In this document: positions 16,434 to 25,240 of the stretch, piece after piece
How the letters are laid out: each line of letters starts with the position of its first letter
Position numbering within the stretch: position 1 is the first letter of the stretch
DNA from: Longitalea luteola
Lineage (GTDB): Bacteria; Bacteroidota; Bacteroidia; Chitinophagales; Chitinophagaceae
Direction of reading: 5' to 3'
Length of the DNA stretch: 64,000 nucleotides
Assembly: GCF_017356035.1 (NCBI RefSeq)
Contig: NZ_JAFIQX010000002.1
Coordinates: forward strand, 372,001 to 436,000
Notes under the pieces: model-generated
The model's input: the letters and a program-made list of their open reading frames with translations, nothing else
What the model was told of the DNA's origin: nothing
The model's database searches: none
Program-made: the position numbers and the translations under genes

Positions 16434-17249
16434 TTACGATTGAATTAGTTGTATTATCTGATCAGCATGTTTTTCCTGTAACACCTGGTGGCCGGTCTGA
16501 ATTAAATGCAACGTACAGAAAGATTCAATACCCTTTCGAAATTTTTCTCCCCGTTCGTGCCTGATGATGCGGTCATATTGCCCATACAATAAACGAACGG
16601 GCAGCCGGTGTGCATGAATTAGTTTTTTTATCAATGTCAGCTGGGGTTTAATAGCGCGCATGCCCGTCCAGCGTTCATATAACAACCTGCGCACGGTGAT
16701 ATCATGAATATAGTAGCGCGTAAACTTTAGCACACTTTGATTGATCAATTGTAACCGGTTGCCGGCCTGTAACAGCGAAAAGAACCAGGCGGGATGTTTC
16801 ATGGTATAGGCAAACAGGCGGTTGCCGATATAGGTTTGTGTGGCCAGCCAGTACCAGAAATTTACTTTCAATCCATCGGGAGCCAGTAATACCAGTTTTT
16901 CAATTTTTGTGGGAACAAGCTGCAGCAGTTGCAATGCAACCCGTCCGCCCATGCTATAACCAAGCAGGGTTAGGCGGGTGTTTGCCGTACTGTGTTTCGC
17001 ATGTAATGCTTCCGTAATAGCCAACAGATCATTTGTAGAAAATTGAAACCCCTCCTGCCATCGGGTTTCTCCATGGAAGGGCAGGTCAACAGCGATCACG
17101 GTGTACGCAGGGGGCAGTGCTTTTTCCAATACCCCGAACGATTCTTTGGATTCACCATAACCATGCAGGCAAAAGATTATTTTTTGCCCGCTGCCAAACC
17201 AGCAGTAATGTATTTGCGATGAGCGGTATGGTAGAAAGGCCTTTTGCAT
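16434..17249 (-). CDS. Alpha/beta hydrolase
   Basis: This 271-residue alpha/beta-hydrolase fold protein has the oxyanion motif FCLHGYGES, the DLPFHGET loop, the nucleophile elbow GYSMGG (Ser near residue 107), an Asp in YGQYDRII and the catalytic His in TGHQVLQE. No signal peptide is apparent, so it is probably cytoplasmic. The substrate is unknown; MenH-like or lipase-like esterases share this layout. It leads a two-gene unit with the glycosyltransferase. Its upstream spacer of nearly 800 bases carries the 21-bp array. Confidence 0.87.
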   Translation of the reverse strand: MQKAFLPYRSSQIHYCWFGSGQKIIFCLHGYGESKESFGVLEKALPPAYTVIAVDLPFHGETRWQEGFQFSTNDLLAITEALHAKHSTANTRLTLLGYSMGGRVALQLLQLVPTKIEKLVLLAPDGLKVNFWYWLATQTYIGNRLFAYTMKHPAWFFSLLQAGNRLQLINQSVLKFTRYYIHDITVRRLLYERWTGMRAIKPQLTLIKKLIHAHRLPVRLLYGQYDRIIRHERGEKFRKGIESFCTLHLIQTGHQVLQEKHADQIIQLIQS

Positions 17250-17537
17250 GCGGCTCCAAATTGGCTACAAGATAATTATTAACCAACACATTGGTTTATG
17301 AAAGAAAGGGCCGGTACAGGCATGATTATCGTATAGACAGGATGGATATACAAAACGAAGCGTCATCCGCGACAGAAATGACACAAGGCGCTTGTGAGCG
17401 GCGTTATACCAACAAGCAGTTGCACCGCCTTTGTTCCGGTGAAGCGTTTCTAATGGCATTACCTGTTTGCCCACCTATGAGACAAACGACACCTATTCAC
17501 GGGAGCAAGATGGATCAATTAGCGGGAATGAAAATTT

Positions 17538-17873
17538 GCCCCGAAGAATGAACTCGTTTTTACGGAATAAAAACTTTTTACGGTACAGGCGATATGTATT
17601 TCATGAACTAAGAAGTTCTTTCGCGAAGAATGTTCCTGTTTTCGTGAAACAATACCGGTTTTCATAAGAAAAGGTCTCGTTTTCACGAAAAAGGTATGGA
17701 TTTGCACGAAAAGTTGGTTGAATTGCACGAAAAAGATGTGGAATTGCATGCAAACAGCCATGTTTTCGTGAAAAAAGGGTGGAATTGCATAAAAAATGAC
17801 CTTGTTTTCGTGAAAATGGTGGGGTAATTCATGAAAAATGCGCTGATTTTCGCGAAGAATTCATCCTAACTCT
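17538..17873. repeat. 21-bp-period iteron-like array, about 16 degenerate units
   Basis: Cores resembling TTTTCGTGAAAA or AATTGCACGAAAA recur at about 17541, 17562, 17580, 17601, 17622, 17643, 17664, 17685, 17706, 17727, 17748, 17769, 17790, 17811, 17832 and 17853. The spacing is 21 bases with one early slip. The core is nearly palindromic, and every copy faces the same side of the helix. The array occupies the centre of the otherwise gene-free 17250-18045 interval. The remaining parts (17250-17537 and 17874-17990) show nothing recognisable. Confidence 0.85.
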
Positions 17874-17993
17874 TTGGTCCTCAACAACCCTCATCTTCCG
17901 AACACAGTTTTTCAATGTTTTTACAAGGGGGTTACTGTCTGTAACAGGACTTTCCCATAAGTCGTTTCGGACAAAAAATTACCCGCGCAAAAC

Positions 17994-18024
17994 TTGTCAA
18001 AATCGCCGGAAAATCCTAGATTTG
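17994..18024 (+). promoter_or_regulatory. marR promoter (TTG-N20-TAGATTTG)
   Basis: TTG at 17994-17996 and TAGATTTG at 18017-18024 are 20 bases apart and match the Bacteroidota consensus exactly. Transcription should start close to 18030, inside the palindromic operator that follows. Confidence 0.8.
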
Positions 18025-18025
18025 G

Positions 18026-18045
18026 ATAGTTGTATAAACAACTAT
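18026..18045. promoter_or_regulatory. Perfect palindromic operator overlapping the marR start site
   Basis: ATAGTTGT-ATAA-ACAACTAT is a perfect 8-bp inverted repeat with a 4-base centre. It lies between the -7 element and the marR start codon at 18046. Its size and dyad fit a MarR dimer site, so autorepression is likely. Confidence 0.8.
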
Positions 18046-18486
18046 ATGTCAAACAACCAATTCAAGAGAGGCGAATTATACAGTTTTATCACAGGAAAGG
18101 CATCGACAGCCATAGCCCGGCGTTTGCAAAAAAAGTTCAATGCGGCCAATCTTAATTTAACTATTGAACAATGGAGCGTGTTATATCATTTGTGGAAACA
18201 GGATGGTATCAGCCAGCAGGAATTATGCAACGCTTCGTTTCGCGATAAACCCAGTATTACGCGGCTGGTCGACAACCTGGAGAAACTGCAGCTGGTGAAA
18301 CGGGTATCGTCAGAATCGGACCGCAGAATGAACCTGATCTATTTGACCAAACAAGCGCTCAAGCTGCAGGACCAAACCATGGAACTGGCCAACGAAACGC
18401 TGAATGAAGCCCTGGAAGGAGTGTCGCCCGATCGCATAGATGTGTGCCGCGAAGTTTTGCAGATCGTGTACGATAATCTGAAATAA
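18046..18486 (+). CDS. MarR family transcriptional regulator
   Basis: This 146-residue winged-helix dimer has the recognition region QQELCNASFRDKPSITRLVDNLEKLQLVKR followed by the wing RVSSESDRRMNLIYLT, typical of MarR. The start ATG at 18046 immediately follows a perfect palindrome and promoter; an in-frame TTG at 18022 lies inside the promoter and is rejected. The acyl-CoA dehydrogenase gene follows 87 bases later on the same strand, so a role in controlling fatty-acid or aromatic acyl-CoA breakdown is plausible. The ligand is unknown. Confidence 0.92.
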   Translation: MSNNQFKRGELYSFITGKASTAIARRLQKKFNAANLNLTIEQWSVLYHLWKQDGISQQELCNASFRDKPSITRLVDNLEKLQLVKRVSSESDRRMNLIYLTKQALKLQDQTMELANETLNEALEGVSPDRIDVCREVLQIVYDNLK

Positions 18487-18528
18487 GTTATAAGTTCTAT
18501 GTTCTAAGTAATACGATTCACGATTCGC
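18487..18528. repeat. Heptad-phased array, 6 units, abutting the marR stop codon
   Basis: Units GTTATAA, GTTCTAT, GTTCTAA, GTAATAC, GATTCAC and GATTCGC start at the first base after the marR stop codon and keep 7-base phase. They lie between marR and the acyl-CoA dehydrogenase gene. Confidence 0.75.
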
Positions 18529-18573
18529 CAAATAACGATTGCAACAATATTTACCCAACATAAACACAGTTAT

Positions 18574-20370
18574 ATGAGCACCACCACACAACAAAATAAT
18601 ATACTCAAAGGTGGCGAATGGCTGATAAAAGAAAGCTCTCCCTTTGAGACCTTCATCCCTGAAGATTTTTCCGAAGAACAACAGATGGTAAAAGACATGT
18701 GCGCTTCGTTCCTCGACGCAGAAGTGTTACCTATTCTCGAACGCATCGATAAACTGGAACCCGGCCTCATGCCCTCGCTGGTAACAAAAGCCGGTGAACA
18801 GGGATTGCTGGGCGCGTCCATTCCCGAACAATATGGTGGCTTGGGTAAAGATTTTATCACTTCTAACCTGGTAAGTGAAGCACTGGGGGGTGGTTTTTCT
18901 TTTTCGGTAGCCGTTTCTGCCCATATGGGTATCGGTACATTGCCAATTCTGTATTTCGGCAATGAACAGCAAAAAGCGAAATACATTCCCAAACTGGCTA
19001 CCGGTGAATGGAAAGGCGCATACGGCCTAACGGAACCGAACAGTGGCAGTGATGCGCTGGGCGCCAAAACAACGGCAAAACTCAGTGACGATGGAAAATA
19101 TTATCTCCTGAACGGACAAAAATGCTGGATCACCAACGGGGGATTTGCCGATGTATACACTGTATTCGCAAAAATCGACGGCGATAAATTTTCTGCTTTT
19201 ATCGTGGAAAGAGGATTCGAAGGCTTTACCCAGGGAGCAGAAGAACATAAAATGGGCATCAAGGGCTCTTCTACCGTTCAGCTCTATTTCCAGGATTGTA
19301 AAGTGCCCATTGAGAACCTGCTGGGCGAAGTTGGCAGAGGCCATGTGATTGCCTTTAATATCCTGAACATCGGCCGCCTGAAATTAGCGGCGGCCGCGTT
19401 GGGCGGCGCCAAACGGGCAACGTCTACCACTATTCAATACGCTAATACCCGCGAACAATTTAAAACAGCCATTGCTTCCTTTGGGGCTATTAAAAATAAA
19501 CTGGCCGAAATGGCCATCTCAATGTGGGTATGCGAAAGCGCCCTGTATCGCACGGCCAAATGGATCGACGATAAGGAGCATGAATTGCTGTCGGCCGGTA
19601 AACCATTCAGTGAAGCCGTGTTGGGCGGTGCTGAAGAGTATGCCATTGAATGTGCGATGTTGAAAGTATTTGGCAGCGAAATGCTCGACCTGATAGTAGA
19701 TGAAGGCGTACAAATCCATGGGGGTAATGGTTACAGCGATGAGTACGTGATCTCCAAAGCCTATCGCGACAGCCGCATTAACAGGATCTATGAAGGTACT
19801 AACGAGATCAACCGCCTGCTGACCGTTGATATGGTGTTGAAACGCGCCATGAAAGGCCGTCTTGACCTCATGACCGCTGCCATGAACGTGCAGAAAGAAT
19901 TAATGAGCATTCCTGATTTTGGCAGTGGTGACGATGAAGAAGCATTCGCCAAAGAGAAAAAACTGATCGCCAATTTTAAAAAGGCCATTTTGTTAACAGC
20001 CGGTGCTGCGGTACAAAAGCTGATGATGAAGATCGAGCAGGAACAGGAGATCCTGATGCATATTGCCGATATGGCCATTCAAACCTTCGTGGCTGAAAGC
20101 GCCCTGTTACGGGTAATGAAACTGGCTGAACGCAAAGGCGAAGCCGCTGTTGCCTACGAACTGGATATAACCAGGACCTGGTTATACGATGCCGCCGACA
20201 TCATTAACAAACACGGTAAAGACGCTATTAACGCCTTCGCCGATGGCGATGAACAACGGATGATGTTACTCGGTTTAAAACGCTTTACAAAGGTTGAACC
20301 TTTTAACAGCAAGGAAGCCAAACGCCGCATTGCTGCAAAGCTCATTGGCGATAACAGGTATCCGCTTTAG
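18574..20370 (+). CDS. Acyl-CoA dehydrogenase, very-long-chain type
   Basis: This 598-residue flavoprotein has the three acyl-CoA dehydrogenase domains (N-terminal helical, middle beta with YGLTEPNSGSDALGA, C-terminal helical) plus an extra C-terminal helical extension of about 170 residues, as in VLCAD/ACAD9-like enzymes. The catalytic base Glu407 is present in RIYEGTNEINRLL. It oxidises acyl-CoA to 2-enoyl-CoA with FAD, passing electrons to ETF. It lies directly downstream of marR and is probably under its control. No thiolase or hydratase gene is adjacent. Confidence 0.93.
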   Translation: MSTTTQQNNILKGGEWLIKESSPFETFIPEDFSEEQQMVKDMCASFLDAEVLPILERIDKLEPGLMPSLVTKAGEQGLLGASIPEQYGGLGKDFITSNLVSEALGGGFSFSVAVSAHMGIGTLPILYFGNEQQKAKYIPKLATGEWKGAYGLTEPNSGSDALGAKTTAKLSDDGKYYLLNGQKCWITNGGFADVYTVFAKIDGDKFSAFIVERGFEGFTQGAEEHKMGIKGSSTVQLYFQDCKVPIENLLGEVGRGHVIAFNILNIGRLKLAAAALGGAKRATSTTIQYANTREQFKTAIASFGAIKNKLAEMAISMWVCESALYRTAKWIDDKEHELLSAGKPFSEAVLGGAEEYAIECAMLKVFGSEMLDLIVDEGVQIHGGNGYSDEYVISKAYRDSRINRIYEGTNEINRLLTVDMVLKRAMKGRLDLMTAAMNVQKELMSIPDFGSGDDEEAFAKEKKLIANFKKAILLTAGAAVQKLMMKIEQEQEILMHIADMAIQTFVAESALLRVMKLAERKGEAAVAYELDITRTWLYDAADIINKHGKDAINAFADGDEQRMMLLGLKRFTKVEPFNSKEAKRRIAAKLIGDNRYPL

Positions 20371-20373
20371 CAG

Positions 20374-20443
20374 AGATACAAGGCACAGGTTGCAGGAGGT
20401 AAGGTGCAAGATTGCTTGTGCCTTGTTTCCTGGAGCTTGTGTC
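20374..20443. repeat. Heptad-phased array, 10 units, with inverted halves
   Basis: Units AGATACA, AGGCACA, GGTTGCA, GGAGGTA, AGGTGCA, AGATTGC, TTGTGCC, TTGTTTC, CTGGAGC, TTGTGTC run in phase. The first half is purine-rich and the second is roughly its complement. The array fills the gap between two convergent genes and may act as their terminator. Confidence 0.75.
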
Positions 20444-20447
20444 CTTT

Positions 20448-20648
20448 TTATTTTGCTTTTCCGCCCTCTTCGTCTGATTGAAAGGCAGCACGCGCCAGCA
20501 ATAAGAAACCGGCGGCAGACATAAGTATAAAACAGGTGTGCGATACTTTATCATTGTAGCCTGTCCGGGTCATCATAATAACCAGAGCGGTAATTACTGC
20601 CAGGAGACATACGGTAAATAAGCTGTTAACGAGGGGTACGATACGCAT
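20448..20648 (-). CDS. Small two-helix membrane protein, hypothetical
   Basis: This 66-residue protein has two hydrophobic segments (residues 4-24 and 36-54) joined by a short charged loop and ending in SDEEGGKAK. Starting at 20648 (MRIVPLVNSLF) gives a compact membrane protein; a longer frame to 20783 adds 45 residues with no hydrophobic or familiar pattern. No family is recognised. It converges with the acyl-CoA dehydrogenase gene and diverges from dgt. Confidence 0.55.
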   Translation of the reverse strand: MRIVPLVNSLFTVCLLAVITALVIMMTRTGYNDKVSHTCFILMSAAGFLLLARAAFQSDEEGGKAK

Positions 20649-20859
20649 AGGTTTAAATTTGATGCAATATTCAGATTGAATATAATATCTGCCATGCAAT
20701 TTTTCCAGCTTTTGCCGAAAATCAGTTCCGTTTTGTAAAAATTCTAAGGGTTTGCCCCGATTATTACAGGTTTTTAAAACCAAAATTTGGCGGGTTCAGC
20801 TTCAGCCCCAGTCCTTTGCAAAAGACTCCCGGTAATCAAATTGCTCGCTGTTTTTCGGT

Positions 20860-20867
20860 TATTTTTG
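20860..20867 (+). promoter_or_regulatory. -7 element of a near-leaderless dgt promoter
   Basis: TATTTTTG matches TAnnTTTG and ends 6 bases before the ATG at 20873. A TTG at 20841-20843 gives a 16-base spacer, slightly short. If used, the transcript would begin at or next to the start codon. Confidence 0.45.
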
Positions 20868-20872
20868 TCGCC

Positions 20873-22255
20873 ATGAAATGGCAACAACTCTACAGTACCA
20901 AAAGAAGCGGTTCTGAACATAAAAAGGCTTATAGCGATGCCATCCGTACCTCTTTCCTGCGCGATTATGACCGGCTGATCTTTTCCTCTGCCTTCAGGCG
21001 GCTGCAAAACAAGACCCAGGTGTTTCCTTTGCCGGGGCCCGTGTTTGTACATAACCGGCTAACGCATAGCCTGGAAGTGGCTTCTGTTGGCCGTTCGCTG
21101 GGAAAGGCCGTAGGCGATGCCATTGCTCAAAAATATCCCCATGAAAATGATGATTTCAGGGAGTTTTACAAATACGAGCTGCCTTCCGTAATTGCAGCCG
21201 GCTGCCTGGCGCACGACATCGGCAATCCGCCGTTCGGACATTCCGGCGAAGATGCCATTCGAACTTTTTTCCGGAATCTTGAAGGAGCGGCAAAGCGGCA
21301 GTTTTCCGACTTACTAAGCGAGAACCAGCAACGCGATTTTTTGTTTTTCGAGGGAAATGCCAATGCGTTCAGGACCCTTACCCACAGCTTCAATGAAAAA
21401 ACGCCGGGTGGCTTCCGCTTAACTTATACCACGCTGGCATCCATAATAAAATATCCCGCTGATTCGCTGAACGGCTTTAATAAACAGCAGCTGGTAACCA
21501 AAAAATCAGGCTTCTTTGATTCGGAGATTGAGACGTACCGGCATATTGCCAAAGAGCTGGGCATACCCCAACTGGACGATTCAAAAAATATCTTTGCCCG
21601 CCATCCTTTTGTATACCTGGTAGAAGCGGCTGATGATATCTGTTACCGCATCATTGATTTTGAGGACGCCCACCGGTTGAATATTATTTCTATCGATACC
21701 ATAAAAGAGCTGTTCCTTGAATTTTTCAATAATGAAGAAGGATATGATGCCAGAGACCGCGTGGAGCAGGTGTTCAATGATATCAATGATGATAACCAAC
21801 GGGTACAGTTCTTACGTGCCAAACTGATCAACCTGCTGTTGAACCGGGTTACCACCGTGTTCATGCAAAATGAAGAAGCATTATTGCAGGGAACTTTACA
21901 AAGATCGCTGATCGATTATTTGCCTGAAACGGAAAAGCAACTGATCAGGACCATTGATGCGTTCTCTATTGAGCATATTTATAATCACCGGTCGGTGGTG
22001 GAAATAGAAATTGCCGGTTATAATGTAATAGGCGGTTTGTTGCAGGAATTCTTTGCAGCGGTCATCGATCCGGGATCGGCAAAATCGCAAAAACTGCTTC
22101 AACTCATATCACAGCAATTTGTAATTACAGGCGATCCCAAAAAGCTGTACAACGATATTCAGTCAGTGGTTGATTTCATAGCCGGCATGACCGATCTGTA
22201 TGCCGTAGATGTATACCGTAAGATCACCGGTATAGCCTTTCCGCAGATCCGGTGA
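20873..22255 (+). CDS. dgt: Deoxyguanosinetriphosphate triphosphohydrolase
   Basis: This 460-residue HD-domain enzyme hydrolyses dGTP (and probably other dNTPs) to nucleoside and tripolyphosphate. The HD metal site is visible as VHNRLTHSLEVA and CLAHDIGNPPFGHSGE, with a second Asp-rich region EAADDICYRIIDFEDA. Length fits the Bacteroidota dGTPase group, similar to SAMHD1-like tetramers. The ATG at 20873 (MKWQQLYSTKRSGSE) matches the family N-terminus. The longer frame from 20816 crosses the putative promoter. Confidence 0.93.
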   Translation: MKWQQLYSTKRSGSEHKKAYSDAIRTSFLRDYDRLIFSSAFRRLQNKTQVFPLPGPVFVHNRLTHSLEVASVGRSLGKAVGDAIAQKYPHENDDFREFYKYELPSVIAAGCLAHDIGNPPFGHSGEDAIRTFFRNLEGAAKRQFSDLLSENQQRDFLFFEGNANAFRTLTHSFNEKTPGGFRLTYTTLASIIKYPADSLNGFNKQQLVTKKSGFFDSEIETYRHIAKELGIPQLDDSKNIFARHPFVYLVEAADDICYRIIDFEDAHRLNIISIDTIKELFLEFFNNEEGYDARDRVEQVFNDINDDNQRVQFLRAKLINLLLNRVTTVFMQNEEALLQGTLQRSLIDYLPETEKQLIRTIDAFSIEHIYNHRSVVEIEIAGYNVIGGLLQEFFAAVIDPGSAKSQKLLQLISQQFVITGDPKKLYNDIQSVVDFIAGMTDLYAVDVYRKITGIAFPQIR

Positions 22256-22306
22256 ACGGCTGACGGCGGAGCCGAAACTTTCATTAGCTTTACCAAAACC
22301 AATTAT

Positions 22307-22714
22307 ATGTCAACAAGACGTGAATTTATCAGCAATACCGGAAAAGCGATGGTTGCCGGCGGATTGGTTACCTTAGCAGAAAAAGGGGATTCCGCTATGA
22401 TCGAAAACAAGTTCATACATCACGTTTATTTCTGGTTGAAGAATGCCGGCAGCAAGGAAGATCGCGCCAAACTCATTGAAGGCCTGCAGAAATTATCGAA
22501 AGTAAAGACCATTAAAACGTTTCATATTGGTCAACCCGCAGATACCAACCGCGAAGTAATTGACCGTTCATATGCTATTTCCTGGTTTACCATGTTCGAT
22601 AATGCCGCCGATCAGCAAAGCTACCAGGTAGATCCTATCCATCTAAAATTTGTTGAAGATTACTCACATTTATGGAGCAAGGTGATCGTATATGATTCTG
22701 TAGATGCGAAATGA
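22307..22714 (+). CDS. Exported Dabb (stress-responsive alpha/beta barrel) protein
   Basis: This 135-residue protein begins with a twin-arginine-like signal (STRREFISNTGKAMVAGG), followed by a Dabb domain: FIHHVYFWLKNAGS..., KTFHIGQPADTNREVID, AISWFTMFDNAADQQSYQVDP, DYSHLWSKVIVYDS. Dabb domains form dimeric ferredoxin-like barrels; some degrade small ligands, but the role of exported Bacteroidota members is unknown. It follows dgt by 51 bases and precedes another small gene by 29 bases. Confidence 0.85.
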   Translation: MSTRREFISNTGKAMVAGGLVTLAEKGDSAMIENKFIHHVYFWLKNAGSKEDRAKLIEGLQKLSKVKTIKTFHIGQPADTNREVIDRSYAISWFTMFDNAADQQSYQVDPIHLKFVEDYSHLWSKVIVYDSVDAK

Positions 22715-22743
22715 TAAATCCTTTTGCTGCTTAATTTTCTTAC

Positions 22744-23154
22744 ATGAACGGATACTTATTGAGGGAGCAGGCTTTTACTGCGGGTGAAGATACATTCGTG
22801 GAATGTATGATCGATGAAAGCAATTATGGGGTCGTGTTTGAAGACGATACCGATACCGGGTATTTTTATGCGGTTGAAGTGGAGCCGGGTACAGGAAAAT
22901 TAAATATCCTCGATGCCCTGCATATTTATAATGCTGAGGAAGTACCCGACGATCAGCGGAAGGGAACGATCAGGATCATCTGGTCGAGGGACTGGCAACG
23001 GTGCGCGCTTATCATTGATAGCTATTGCCATGCCGTGTTTGATTTCAAAAATCATGGCGGCTATTGCCGCAACGAATTTCCACCGCCAAATGCTATATGG
23101 ACAAAAGGTGAAAGAACGCTCACCAATGAAATGGTAACCGCTTTTTTCAGTTGA
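22744..23154 (+). CDS. DUF2251-like hypothetical protein
   Basis: This 136-residue cytoplasmic protein has a recognisable pattern: VVFEDDTDTGYFYAVEV, ILDALHIYN, IIWSRDWQRCALIIDSYCHAVFDF and GYCRNEFPPP. This resembles DUF2251 family members, whose function is unknown. It follows the Dabb protein gene on the same strand. The family call is from memory of the pattern and should be checked by profile search. Confidence 0.65.
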   Translation: MNGYLLREQAFTAGEDTFVECMIDESNYGVVFEDDTDTGYFYAVEVEPGTGKLNILDALHIYNAEEVPDDQRKGTIRIIWSRDWQRCALIIDSYCHAVFDFKNHGGYCRNEFPPPNAIWTKGERTLTNEMVTAFFS

Positions 23155-23171
23155 TAGCAGCCACAATGCCA

Positions 23172-24020
23172 TTATTTAGCTAAAGGCGTTTTCTTAAAAC
23201 TGTTAGATGCGTGTTCAGCCTGGTTCAGGGGCCGGGATGGCAATGATCTTGTTTCGGCCACCATTTGCCACATAGTGGTGAAATCGCCTTCTGTTTTCAG
23301 GTCTTTAATGAGGCGGTATAAACGTTGCTGCAATTTTTCGCCCGACCATCTTTTTGCATAACCCGGTATTTGAAATTCCCAGATATCGGTGAACTCCCAG
23401 GGGTGAAAATACAGGCACAGGTAACCGTCTTTGCGCAGCGACTGAACCGCCAGGTATTTAAATACGCTATAAGGCATATTTTTAAAAGCCAGCCAGAACA
23501 GGGGAATGCGCAGCCGCGGACTCACAGTGGCCGGTACGCGCAGCATGTTATTATCATAATAAACCGTTCGGGGAAGTGACAGGTCGTTGTATCGCCCGGG
23601 TATCCAGGTTGGGTTTACCGATGAGTCGTAGCTATACCCCGCCGCAACAACATCCTGCATGGGCACTTTTTTCAGCCGCGGCATTCTTAGTCCATATATG
23701 GGTTCACCGGTAATTTCTTCCAGCGTGAGCCTGCTGTGTAACAGGTCTTCCGTTTTGTATTGGGAATGATAGAAAGTATGTGATGCCACTTCATGTTTGC
23801 GCACCATTTGCCGGATGCTGTCGGGATACCAGTTGGCAAAATTGGCTGTTGTAAAGAACGTACAGGATACGTCTGCACTACTGATTACCGGCATGGTAGC
23901 CTGCAGCCCCTTAAAGCCTGTTTCCATTTGTTCTTCGATGGACAGGTTTTGATCATACTCCAAAGGCATATCAAATTCCTCTACATCAAAACTCATCAAT
24001 ATGTATCTCTGACGGCTCAT
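23172..24020 (-). CDS. Polysaccharide deacetylase family protein (NodB homology)
   Basis: This 282-residue carbohydrate esterase 4-like protein has the catalytic and metal region SFDVEEFD near the N-terminus, the His pair in VASHTFYHSQ, GLRMPRLKKV, and a late FHPWEF motif. It resembles the deacetylases linked to exopolysaccharide loci (DUF3473-like ending). There is no signal peptide, so it is probably cytoplasmic. Its start overlaps the end of the upstream GT2 gene by 35 bases, so the two are coupled and likely act on one lipid-linked sugar. An internal Met9 (MSFDVEEFD) is an alternative start. Confidence 0.88.
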   Translation of the reverse strand: MSRQRYILMSFDVEEFDMPLEYDQNLSIEEQMETGFKGLQATMPVISSADVSCTFFTTANFANWYPDSIRQMVRKHEVASHTFYHSQYKTEDLLHSRLTLEEITGEPIYGLRMPRLKKVPMQDVVAAGYSYDSSVNPTWIPGRYNDLSLPRTVYYDNNMLRVPATVSPRLRIPLFWLAFKNMPYSVFKYLAVQSLRKDGYLCLYFHPWEFTDIWEFQIPGYAKRWSGEKLQQRLYRLIKDLKTEGDFTTMWQMVAETRSLPSRPLNQAEHASNSFKKTPLAK

Positions 24021-24942
24021 GGATATTAGATTCTTTTACAATGTAAACAGGTCGATGTTTGTTTTGCATGAACAGCTTGCCCAGGTAAATACCAATGATG
24101 CCCAGGATCATTAGTTGCAGGCCGCCGAAAAAGACGATGGTGACTATCACCGATGTCCAACCGGAAATAGTATAACCAAAATAATAGCTATACAGCGCAT
24201 ACGGGATATACAGCGTTGATAAAGCGGCAAATGTAAAGCCGATATAGGTAGCTGCATACAATGGCCGTATGCTGAATGAGGTTATGCCCTGCAGGGCAAA
24301 CCGGATCATTTTTTTGGAAGTATATTTTGAAGCGCCCGATTTACGCTGGTCGGGCTGGTATTCGACAGGCAGTTGTTTAAACCCGGCCCATTTTACCAGG
24401 CCCCTGAAAAAGGGTTCAAATTCCTGCAGGTTCTTCAGCACATTCACCACGTTGCGGTTCAATAATCTGAAATCGGCGGTCCCTTTTTCAAGATGTATGT
24501 CACTGAGCCAGTTGAGCACCCGGTAAAAAAGGTTCGACGTGGCTCTTTTAAGAAAAGGCAGTTTTTTATCTTCCTTTCGAACGGTGTATACCACATCATA
24601 ACCTTCTTCCCATTTTTTTAGCAATTGAGGAATCAGTTGCGGCGGATGTTGCATATCGCCATCCATGGTAATAACACAATCGCCTTCTGCTTTGTCTAAC
24701 CCCGCCTTGATAGCGGCCTGGTGACCGAAATTGCGGGAAAACGAAATGTACCGGAGGTTTTCATCGGCCGCAGCCAGCTTCTTGATCTCCTGCAAGGTGC
24801 TGTCGCTGCTTCCATCATCAACAAAAAGCAGGTTGTACCGGTAAGGCAGCTCTGAAAAGATCCGCTTTACGGTTTTGGCCATAATGGCCACATTATCCCT
24901 TTCATTATGTACCGGAACAATGATAGTTACGAGTTTCGTCAT
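23986..24942 (-). CDS. Polyprenyl-phosphate glycosyltransferase (DPM/GtrB-type GT2)
   Basis: This 318-residue enzyme has an N-terminal GT2 domain (VTIIVPVHNERDN, LFVDDGSSDST, ITMDGDMQHPP as metal-binding loop, GTADFRLLNRNV) and two C-terminal helices (about residues 230-255 and 265-295). This is the layout of dolichol-phosphate-mannose synthase-like proteins that load a sugar onto undecaprenyl phosphate. The start at 24942 (MTKLVTIIVPVHNE) follows the family; upstream codons are spacer. With the overlapping deacetylase it forms an operon reminiscent of ArnC/ArnD. Confidence 0.92.
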   Translation of the reverse strand: MTKLVTIIVPVHNERDNVAIMAKTVKRIFSELPYRYNLLFVDDGSSDSTLQEIKKLAAADENLRYISFSRNFGHQAAIKAGLDKAEGDCVITMDGDMQHPPQLIPQLLKKWEEGYDVVYTVRKEDKKLPFLKRATSNLFYRVLNWLSDIHLEKGTADFRLLNRNVVNVLKNLQEFEPFFRGLVKWAGFKQLPVEYQPDQRKSGASKYTSKKMIRFALQGITSFSIRPLYAATYIGFTFAALSTLYIPYALYSYYFGYTISGWTSVIVTIVFFGGLQLMILGIIGIYLGKLFMQNKHRPVYIVKESNIHEPSEIHIDEF

Positions 24943-25171
24943 GCTGTCATTGTTTTTTGTTGGTAAATAATGGGGCTGTAAAAGGAACAGTAGCTGCTGG
25001 CAGGGAATGGCAGGGGAATAGGATGGATGGCTTGCCAATTTATAGCCGGCAAGCGTTCGTCCATACACCTGGTATGTGCGTCAGTCATGGGTGTTAACAT
25101 CTCGATAACTAAAATTAAAACACTCTTTTGGCTTTTCCCCCTATGCAGTAAGGCAAAAATTTATCCAAACA

Positions 25172-25203
25172 CCGCAAAAAGAACATTAATTGTTCATTTG
25201 CGG
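25172..25203 (-). terminator. Terminator hairpin after the pentose phosphate operon
   Basis: CCGCAAAAAGAACA (25172-25185) faces TGTTCATTTGCGG (25191-25203), giving a stem with one small internal mismatch and a short AT loop. It lies 38 bases after the pgl stop and is followed on the minus strand by an AT-rich stretch. Confidence 0.65.
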
Positions 25204-25240
25204 CTCCAATTTCAACCATATTCAATTGATATTTATGCGG

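Noticed and set aside
17291-17761. Open frames of 66-86 codons around the 21-bp array, including a heptapeptide-repeat frame
   Set aside because: The repeated residues result from the 21-base DNA period; there is no signal, start context or family.
17538-17873. CRISPR array
   Set aside because: The period is 21 bases with degenerate units and no distinct repeat/spacer division; no cas gene is nearby.
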